Source of the DNA: an uncultured Collinsella sp.
Lineage (GTDB): Bacteria; Actinomycetota; Coriobacteriia; Coriobacteriales; Coriobacteriaceae
Assembly (NCBI GenBank): GCA_934654605.1
Contig: CAKUGH010000030.1
Location: 1-17,314 of the forward strand
Length of the DNA: 17,314 nt
Direction: 5' to 3'
In this document: piece after piece, positions 12,287 to 17,314 of the stretch
How the letters are laid out: each line of letters starts with the position of its first letter
Numbering within the stretch: the first letter of the stretch is position 1
Notes under the pieces: generated by a model
What the model was told of the DNA's origin: nothing
The model's input: the letters and a program-made list of their open reading frames with translations, nothing else
The model's database searches: none
Translations under genes and position numbers: made by a program

Positions 12287-12700
12287 CAACTTTCCTAGAC
12301 AGTGGTCAATCATGTGTTGAATCATTTGCGCCTCGAAGCCCACAAAGTCCTGCTTGCGCTCGCGCATCTTGCCGTCGACGATCACGTCATAAGCAACCTT
12401 GCACTTGATATAGCGCGTGGACTTGGTGACCTCCTCGTGCGTCAGGCAGCTCTCCTCCATCTTGCTGGCGCCCAGGCCAAACACCAGGCGGGGGTTGTAG
12501 AGCACATGGGGCTCGCCGGCGTCGTCCAGGTAGACGCAGACCTTCTTGGTAACGCCAATCTGGTTAGCGGCAAGGCAGCCGGCATCGTCGAGCGACTTGA
12601 TGGTATCGATCAGGTCCTGAGCAACCGACTCGTCCTCGACGGTCGCAACCTCGCAACGCTGGGACAGGATAGCCTCGTCGTGGCAAAGCTCTTTAATCAT
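12281..12700 (-). CDS. Divergent peptide deformylase-like protein with HMIDH in place of HEIDH
   Basis: This 139-residue protein keeps the deformylase layout: CLAANQIG (42-49), ESCLT (83-87, C85 as metal ligand) and QHMIDH (128-133). H129 and H133 can still bind metal. The catalytic Glu of HExxH is M130, and EGCLS has become ESCLT. In known deformylases that Glu is essential for activity, so this copy may be inactive, alter its substrate or bind formyl-Met peptides without cutting; all of this is inference. Motif 1 keeps the Gln that the paralogue at 4374-4784 has lost. Start ATG 12700 is chosen because GGAGGA (12705-12710) lies 4 nt upstream and it gives the same MIK start and length as the paralogue; the frame is open 16 codons further. 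The frame is intact and has its own promoter and terminator, so it is not an obvious pseudogene. Confidence 0.82.
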   Translation of the reverse strand: MIKELCHDEAILSQRCEVATVEDESVAQDLIDTIKSLDDAGCLAANQIGVTKKVCVYLDDAGEPHVLYNPRLVFGLGASKMEESCLTHEEVTKSTRYIKCKVAYDVIVDGKMRERKQDFVGFEAQMIQHMIDHCLGKLV

Positions 12701-12892
12701 ACGTTCCTCCATAGGGTCGTTGTAACCGCTTAAGTATACGGTACCCACACATTTTCATGCGTAAAATACCGCCCGTCTGCTACAAAGCGCCGAACATCAA
12801 CATGCGAGGAACAGCAGCGTCGTAAAGGGGCTATAGTGGGAGAGTTCGTGTCAATCGGCCTAAACTCGGGGCCGAACAAGGAAAGGGTATGC
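12701..12892. promoter_or_regulatory. Divergent region between the deformylase-like gene and the purine permease
   Basis: On the minus strand TATACT (12738-12733) is a good -10 for the deformylase-like gene, though no convincing -35 is 17 bp away. On the plus strand TATAGT (12832-12837) is a possible -10 for the permease, also lacking a good -35. AAGGAAAGGG (12879-12888) is the permease ribosome binding site. I see no purine-riboswitch-like fold; the leader after the -10 is only about 50 nt. Confidence 0.4.
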
Positions 12893-14206
12893 ATGGACGA
12901 ACTTTTTCACGTCAGTGAGCGCAAGTCCACAATCGGGACCGAACTTCGCGCTGGACTGACAACATTCCTGGCGATGGCCTACATCATCGCCGTCAACCCC
13001 GCAGTGCTCTCGGGCGCTGGCATCGATGCGGGAGCGCTCGCCTGCGCCACCTGTCTGGGCGCCGGCATCATGACCATCTGCATGGGCATCTTCGCCAACC
13101 GCCCGCTCGCCTGCGCGTCGGGTCTGGGCATCAACGCCATGATCGCGGGCATCGCCACCACCATGTGCGGCGGCGATTGGCACGTGGCCATGAGCGTTAT
13201 CTTCCTCGAGGGTATCGTCATCTTGCTGCTCGTCCTGTGCGGCCTGCGCGAGGCCATCATGGACGCCATCCCCGTGGTCCTGCGCCACGCCATCTCGGTG
13301 GGTCTGGGCCTGTTCATCGCCATGATCGGCCTGTGCGACGCCGGCATCATCACCGCTGGCGCCGGTACGCTCGTCGGCCTGGGCGACATCGCCTCCCCCA
13401 CCTTTATCGTCGGCATCATCTCCATCGTCGTGACGGTTGCCCTGGCTTCCCGCAACGTGCCGGGCTCGCTGCTCATCGGCATCATCGTCGCCGTTATCGC
13501 CGGTATCCCGCTGGGCGTCACCCATGCGCCCGAGGGCCTCATCGCACCGCTCGACTTCTCGACCTTTGGCGCCCCGTTTGCCAGCACCGCCGACGGCAAC
13601 ATGGCCATCGTGAAGGTTCTGACCGACCCGATGCTGCTCGTCGTTGCCTTCTCGCTGCTCATGAGCGACTTCTTTGACACCATGGGCACCGCGATGGCCG
13701 TCGCCAAGCAGGGAGAGTTCCTGACCGAGGACGGCAATGTCGAGGACATCCGTCCCATCCTGGTCGTCGACTCCGTGGCCGCTGCTGCCGGTGGCTTTAT
13801 GGGCGTCTCCTCCATCACCACCTTCGTCGAGTCCACCTCTGGCGCTGCCGACGGTGGCCGCACGGGCCTCACCTCCGTCACCACCGGCGTGCTGTTCATT
13901 CTCGCCGCGTTCTTCTCCCCCATCGTCACCATCGTTTCCAGCGCCGCCACCTGCGGTGCTCTGGTCTACGTCGGCTACCTCATGATGAGCGAGGCCTCCG
14001 AGATCGACTGGTCCGACGTGTCGCAGGGTTTCCCGGCGTTCATGATTGTCGCCGGCGTGCCCTTCACCTACTCCATCTCTGCCGGCATTGGTCTGGGCTT
14101 CATCGCCTACGTGGTCGTCGCGCTCGTTAAGGGCGAGGCCTCCAAGATCAAGCCGCTCATGTGGATTGCCGCCCTTGCCTTCCTCGTCTACTTCTTTGTA
14201 GCGTAA
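12893..14206 (+). CDS. NCS2-type purine permease, AzgA/PbuG-like
   Basis: A 437-residue integral membrane protein, normal for the AzgA/PbuG branch of nucleobase carriers, which import adenine, guanine or hypoxanthine. Visible marks are AGLTTFLAMAYIIAVNP (20-36), GLGINAMI (77-84), the DFFDTMGT block (259-266) and SSITTFVESTSG (306-317), the last two forming the substrate site in this family. About twelve to fourteen hydrophobic helices are present. Start ATG 12893 is preferred to an in-frame ATG at 12836: AAGGAAAGGG lies 4 nt before it, and MDELFHVSERKSTIGTELRAG is the usual family start. The upstream candidate overlaps the possible -10. It is followed by a terminator and is probably monocistronic. 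Which purine is carried cannot be decided here. Confidence 0.93.
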   Translation: MDELFHVSERKSTIGTELRAGLTTFLAMAYIIAVNPAVLSGAGIDAGALACATCLGAGIMTICMGIFANRPLACASGLGINAMIAGIATTMCGGDWHVAMSVIFLEGIVILLLVLCGLREAIMDAIPVVLRHAISVGLGLFIAMIGLCDAGIITAGAGTLVGLGDIASPTFIVGIISIVVTVALASRNVPGSLLIGIIVAVIAGIPLGVTHAPEGLIAPLDFSTFGAPFASTADGNMAIVKVLTDPMLLVVAFSLLMSDFFDTMGTAMAVAKQGEFLTEDGNVEDIRPILVVDSVAAAAGGFMGVSSITTFVESTSGAADGGRTGLTSVTTGVLFILAAFFSPIVTIVSSAATCGALVYVGYLMMSEASEIDWSDVSQGFPAFMIVAGVPFTYSISAGIGLGFIAYVVVALVKGEASKIKPLMWIAALAFLVYFFVA

Positions 14207-14232
14207 CGGCAAAGCTGCCAAAGCAGAACACC

Positions 14233-14275
14233 AAAGCGCGAAGTCGCAACGAGCGGCTCCGCGCTTTTCTTTTAA
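14233..14275 (+). terminator. Terminator of the purine permease
   Basis: AAAGCGCG (14233-14240) pairs with CGCGCTTT (14260-14267), followed by TTCTTTT. The 19-nt loop is long. A related but degraded version of this sequence precedes the second surface-protein gene (about 16328-16373), so it belongs to the duplicated upstream region. Confidence 0.7.
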
Positions 14276-14316
14276 AGACGGGCAGAGCACGGGCGCGCGA
14301 TATATTGCTTCCCAAA

Positions 14317-14542
14317 TTTTGGACATTTTGCCCTCCAAACGGCACTACCGCCGGCTACATCCTGCAGATATGCTGGGCGTAATCGCATAGGCCCTATGAG
14401 GATGGGAGTAACCATGGCCGCCTTGTTCACGACCCCCAAGCGCAATGACAAAACCTCAGGAGCCCATGTTGACGAGCCCGACGTGCGCCGTCGCACGCTG
14501 CTCGCACACGGCAGCTGGCGCCGCGTGACGCGCCGCATCGTC
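14317..14542 (+). repeat. Copy A of a 226-bp near-identical direct repeat (leader plus signal-peptide start)
   Basis: This block matches 16411-16636 with a constant offset of 2094 bp, no gaps and four mismatches. It covers 97 bp of untranslated leader (one mismatch), the ribosome binding site and the first 43 codons (three mismatches). After codon 43 the two genes diverge sharply. The leader holds TTTGG/CCAAA and CATAGG-C-CCTATG dyads and presumably the promoter, though no consensus -35/-10 is evident. Confidence 0.93.
14386..14398 (+). promoter_or_regulatory. CATAGG-C-CCTATG dyad before the surface-protein ribosome binding site
   Basis: A perfect 6+6 inverted repeat ends 5 nt before the GGGAG ribosome binding site (14404-14408). 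It is kept unchanged in the second copy at 16480-16492. It could be an operator or a small leader hairpin that affects ribosome access. Confidence 0.4.
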
Positions 14543-16204
14543 TGCAGCCTGGCCTGCGCGCTCACGGTAAGCTCACTGCTCATGCCGAGCATCTCGCTTG
14601 CCGCCGAATGGGTCGACGTCGGCGGCGTCCACCACGAAGCGGCCGCGGGGCCCACGGGAGACGCCGCCGGCACCTGGTCGTGGAACGGCGCCGACGACAT
14701 GAAGCTCAACGGCTATAACGGCGGCGCGATTACGGCTGCAGGCAAGCTCAACATTGCCTACGAGGGTACCAACACCGTGGAAACAGAGCCCGATTACACC
14801 GGTGCCGCCATCAAGGCGAAGGACGGCACTAACCAGAAAGCAGAGTTGAACATAACGAGCTCGAATAGCACGGATGAGCTCAATGTGACAGCCGAGGCAG
14901 ACGCGATTAAATCCACGGGCGATCTCTCCATTTCAGGTCCAGGCACCGTTAACACCACAAGTACCACTTCCGACGGAATTGAGGCAAAGGGCGATCTCTC
15001 TATCACGGGCTCGGGCACCGTGAATGCAACGGGCGGTACCGAAGGCATCCAATCCAAGGGCAAGACCACCATCGATTCCTCTGGCACAGTGTTAGCTAAA
15101 GGAGGCGAAGGCTACGGCATCGCCGCGGGCAGCGACCTGATCGTCAAAGGCGGCGGCAAGGTAGAGGCAAGCTCTAACGAGGACGTGGCGATTTGGGCAG
15201 ACGGCAACATCGACATCTCGGGCGGCAGCCAGGTCAAGGCGAGCTCCCAGGAAGATCTCGCTGTCGACGCTGAGGGCAGTCTCACGGTCACGAACGTATC
15301 CCTTAATGCAAGCGGTGTTGAGTATGGCGCCTATGGCCGCAAGGGTGTCACGCTCGACCACGCGACCGTGACGGTCCGTGCAAGCGCGGGCGGCGGCTGG
15401 CAAACTATCGCTCTCATCACCGACGAGGACGATATCGTCATCAAGAATGGCTCCATCGTGGACGCGCTCGCAGAAGGCGGGTTCTCGGCTGCTATCGCCA
15501 GCAGAAACTACAACCCTGGCGAGTCAGGCGGACACATCTACATCAGCGACTCCGTTGTCAAGGCTATAGCCCGCTATGTCGAGTCCGGTGGCGATGGCCC
15601 CGATCACTACAGCAACGACCAAAGCGGCGGGGTCATCCCTGAGCCTAGGGGTCTGAACATCGGTATCTTCGCCCAGACCTACGAGGGCATCACGCCCGCG
15701 AGTATCTCGATCGTCCGCAGCAAGCTCACGGCTGAGGGAGACACGGCGGCAATCTTCGCTCTTGCCATAAGCGAAGATGGCAAGGCGATCGGCACCATCA
15801 AGATCGAAGGCGCTCCCATCCAGGCGCCCGCAGGCGGCAAGATCATTAACTATCGCTACGAAGAAGAGTACGGCCCCAGCATCTCCTACGAGGCAGGTCA
15901 AACCATCGGCACGGGTGACGCCACGATCGACTCCCCCTATGACGCCGCTGTCGCCAAGAGCACGGTCATCGTGCCTCCCGAGGAGACCAAACCCGAGGAG
16001 AAGCCCGGCGAGACCAAGCCCGAGAGCCCCAAGTCCGAGGGCACGAAGACGACCAAGACCGTTGCAGTTGCAACCACGGGAGCCAAGACCACCGGCAAGC
16101 TCGCGGCAACCGGCGACGTCTCGAGCGCGGCCATCATAGCGACCGCCCTTGCGGGAACAGCCGCCATCGCCGCCGGCGCCGTGGTGAGCCGCAAGCGCTC
16201 ATAG
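14414..16204 (+). CDS. Secreted, cell-wall-anchored beta-helix protein (Cthe_2159-like carbohydrate-binding type)
   Basis: The 596-residue protein has a long positively charged N-region and a hydrophobic signal helix (42-60), with likely cleavage after SLA (61-63). Residues 64-165 form a Trp-containing start domain. Residues 165-300 are repeats of about 22-24 residues (GDLSISGPGTVN, GDLSITGSGTVN, SDLIVKGGGKVE), each followed by a DGI/EGI/YGI-like turn, typical of a right-handed beta-helix. The pattern recalls the Cthe_2159 family, annotated as carbohydrate binding. A longer helix-like domain runs to about 515, then a Pro/Lys/Thr-rich wall spacer (521-560). It ends with LAATGD (563-568), a hydrophobic helix and RKRS, a sorting signal with Ala in place of Pro. 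Start ATG 14414 has GGGAG 5 nt upstream; the in-frame ATGs at 14396 and 14402 lack this. Ligand unknown; an adhesin or glycan-binding role is inference. Confidence 0.88.
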   Translation: MAALFTTPKRNDKTSGAHVDEPDVRRRTLLAHGSWRRVTRRIVCSLACALTVSSLLMPSISLAAEWVDVGGVHHEAAAGPTGDAAGTWSWNGADDMKLNGYNGGAITAAGKLNIAYEGTNTVETEPDYTGAAIKAKDGTNQKAELNITSSNSTDELNVTAEADAIKSTGDLSISGPGTVNTTSTTSDGIEAKGDLSITGSGTVNATGGTEGIQSKGKTTIDSSGTVLAKGGEGYGIAAGSDLIVKGGGKVEASSNEDVAIWADGNIDISGGSQVKASSQEDLAVDAEGSLTVTNVSLNASGVEYGAYGRKGVTLDHATVTVRASAGGGWQTIALITDEDDIVIKNGSIVDALAEGGFSAAIASRNYNPGESGGHIYISDSVVKAIARYVESGGDGPDHYSNDQSGGVIPEPRGLNIGIFAQTYEGITPASISIVRSKLTAEGDTAAIFALAISEDGKAIGTIKIEGAPIQAPAGGKIINYRYEEEYGPSISYEAGQTIGTGDATIDSPYDAAVAKSTVIVPPEETKPEEKPGETKPESPKSEGTKTTKTVAVATTGAKTTGKLAATGDVSSAAIIATALAGTAAIAAGAVVSRKRS

Positions 16205-16262
16205 ACGCCCTTCATACACGGCCTGGCACTTTTAAAGCCGCCTAGTCCGCGCACCGTTTAGC

Positions 16263-16299
16263 AGCGCCACCGCCAAGCTCCCATCCGGCGGTGGCGTTT
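16263..16299 (+). terminator. Probable terminator of the first surface-protein gene
   Basis: CGCCACCGCC (16265-16274) pairs perfectly with GGCGGTGGCG (16287-16296) around a 12-nt loop, followed by TTTCCTGTTT. The U-tract is interrupted, so efficiency is uncertain. The rest of the 303-bp gap (16205-16507) holds a degraded copy of the hairpin at 14233-14275 and then repeat copy B. Confidence 0.65.
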
Positions 16300-16410
16300 C
16301 CTGTTTGCGGCCGCCGGGCACGTACGCGAACGGAGTCGCATTGGACGGCTCCGCGCTTGTCTATTTAAAGCCGAGCCACGTGTAGGCGCGCGATTAAATT
16401 CTTCCCAGGT

Positions 16411-16636
16411 TTTTGGACATTTTGCCCTCCAAACGGCACTACCGACGGCTACATCCTGCAGATATGCTGGGCGTAATCGCATAGGCCCTATGAGGATGGG
16501 AGTAACCATGGCCGCCTTGTTCACGACCCCCAAGCGCAATGACAAAACCTCAGGAGCCCATGTTGTCGAGCCCGACGTGCACCGTCGCACGCTGCTCGCG
16601 CACGGCAGCTGGCGCCGCGTGACGCGCCGCATCGTC
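16411..16636 (+). repeat. Copy B of the 226-bp direct repeat
   Basis: This is the partner of 14317-14542. The differences are one leader base, GAC to GTC (D20V), CGC to CAC (R25H) and one silent change at codon 31. Sequence upstream of 16411 is still recognisably related (AGTCGCA, GGCTCCGCGCTT and TTTAAAG are shared) but much less alike. Conservation therefore peaks in the leader and first codons. Confidence 0.93.
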
Positions 16637-17314
16637 GTAGGCGCCGTGTGCGCGCTCACGGTGAGCTCGCTGCTCATGCCGAGCGTCTCGCTCGCGGCGG
16701 AATGGGTCAAGGTCGGCGGCAACAAGTACAACACCGCGGCGAGCGACGAGGCCGGTACCTGGTCGTGGGACGGCGCCGACGACTTGAAGCTCAACAACTA
16801 TAACGGCGGCGAGATCCAGGCCGCAGGCAAGCTCAACGTGAATTACTCGGGAACCAACATCGTCACTGCCGAATGGATCGAAAGCATCAACGTTTCTCAT
16901 GGCACTAACGAGAATGCCGAGCTCAATATCCAAGGCGACGAGGGCGGCACGCTCAGCGTGACATCTACTGAGGACGCTATCCTCTCCACGGGTAATATCA
17001 ACATCGACGGAGCCGGATCCGTCAACGCCACGAGCACTGGGTTTGATGCCATCAATGCCGGGGGTGATCTCGCTATCAAAGGTTCGGGCAACGTCAACGC
17101 CACGGGTGCATCGGATGGCATCAGGGCAAACGGCGATATCACGATTGACGACAGCGGAGCCGTCACCGCCAGGGCTACCGAGGACAAGGGTATTGGAACC
17201 GACAAGAACCTCACCATCAAGGGTGGCGGCAAGGTAGAGGCAAGCTCCGAGAAAGACGCTGCCGTCGAGGCCAAGGGCAGCCTCGCAGCCACAAACGCCT
17301 CCCTCAACGTAAAC
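16508..17314 (+). CDS. Second beta-helix surface protein, tandem paralogue (3' end cut by window edge)
   Basis: The frame is open from ATG 16508 through the right edge (269 codons), so the C-terminus and any sorting signal are unseen. Residues 1-43 are almost identical to the upstream gene. The signal helix (44-63, ending VSLAAEW) and the Trp-containing domain (GTWSWDGADDLKLNNYNGG) are alike but diverged. Beta-helix coils follow (GNINIDGAGSVNATS, GDLAIKGSGNVNATG, GDITIDDSGAVTARA, NLTIKGGGKVEASS). Against the first gene, one coil of 24 residues is missing between KVEASS and the next Glu/Gln-Asp-rich turn. GGGAG before the ATG is the same as in copy one. As in the first gene, this is probably a secreted, wall-attached glycan-binding protein (inference). 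Confidence 0.85.
   Translation, partial: MAALFTTPKRNDKTSGAHVVEPDVHRRTLLAHGSWRRVTRRIVVGAVCALTVSSLLMPSVSLAAEWVKVGGNKYNTAASDEAGTWSWDGADDLKLNNYNGGEIQAAGKLNVNYSGTNIVTAEWIESINVSHGTNENAELNIQGDEGGTLSVTSTEDAILSTGNINIDGAGSVNATSTGFDAINAGGDLAIKGSGNVNATGASDGIRANGDITIDDSGAVTARATEDKGIGTDKNLTIKGGGKVEASSEKDAAVEAKGSLAATNASLNVN

Noticed and set aside
12608..12748. Longer start (ATG 12748) for the second deformylase-like gene
   Set aside because: The extra residues overlap the best -10 element, and the GGAGGA site sits in front of ATG 12700.
12838..12892. Purine riboswitch ahead of the purine permease
   Set aside because: The leader is too short, and the conserved three-way junction with paired loops is not present.
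12860..14338. 492-codon open frame antisense to the purine permease
   Set aside because: Shadow frame, Gly/Asp/His-rich, no signal or domain, and it runs through the terminator.
14414..14606. Tat signal peptide (TRRIV) in the surface proteins
   Set aside because: The RR pair is not in a proper S/T-R-R-x-F-L-K context and the second copy diverges right after it; an ordinary long Sec signal fits better.

Overview
The window looks like chromosomal DNA from a gut actinobacterium of the class Coriobacteriia, most likely Collinsella or a close relative. This is inference from content, not a database match. Base composition is GC-rich with strong GC-ending codon bias. There is a Bifidobacterium-type bile salt hydrolase, two unusually short peptide deformylases, and a tandem pair of cell-surface proteins, the complete one ending in a variant LAATGD sorting signal. 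No tRNA, rRNA, CRISPR array, phage or intact transposase gene was seen.

Layout from left to right. (1) 1-2932: the vitamin B6 module. A MocR/PdxR-type regulator (minus strand, cut by the left edge) is divergent from pdxS-pdxT, the PLP synthase operon. (2) 2933-3251: a gene-free stretch holding three or four separate inverted repeats or hairpins. (3) 3252-4163: a minus-strand unknown protein with an acidic N-terminus, a helical middle and a 105-residue RGG tail. (4) 4374-4784: a short peptide deformylase, then a long inverted repeat and a bidirectional terminator. (5) 4969-6489: an XRE helix-turn-helix fused to a full-length AlaA-type aminotransferase, with its own internal ribosome binding site and an operator array upstream. 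(6) 6651-8538: a LysR regulator divergent from an EamA/DMT exporter. (7) 8763-10994: a Kup potassium transporter behind a 20-bp palindrome. (8) 11071-12036: bile salt hydrolase, convergent with kup across a terminator. (9) 12281-12700: a second short deformylase-like gene whose HExxH motif reads HMIDH. (10) 12893-14206: an AzgA/PbuG-type purine permease. (11) 14414-end: two tandem secreted beta-helix (Cthe_2159-like) surface proteins. They share a near-identical 226-bp block covering leader, ribosome binding site and signal-peptide start, while their bodies diverge.

How the parts may work together: PLP supply (PdxST) is probably controlled by PdxR through direct repeats in the shared intergenic region. 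The XRE-aminotransferase is a second, differently built fusion of a DNA-binding domain to a PLP-fold domain, and probably autoregulates through GTTCAATT operators. Bile salt hydrolase and the surface proteins fit life in the intestine. The items most worth follow-up are the XRE-AlaA fusion with its internal start, the two deformylases that have each lost a different catalytic-motif residue, the stand-alone RGG protein, the two ~100-nt palindromes at the 3' ends of minus-strand genes, and the conserved 5' cassette of the surface-protein pair.
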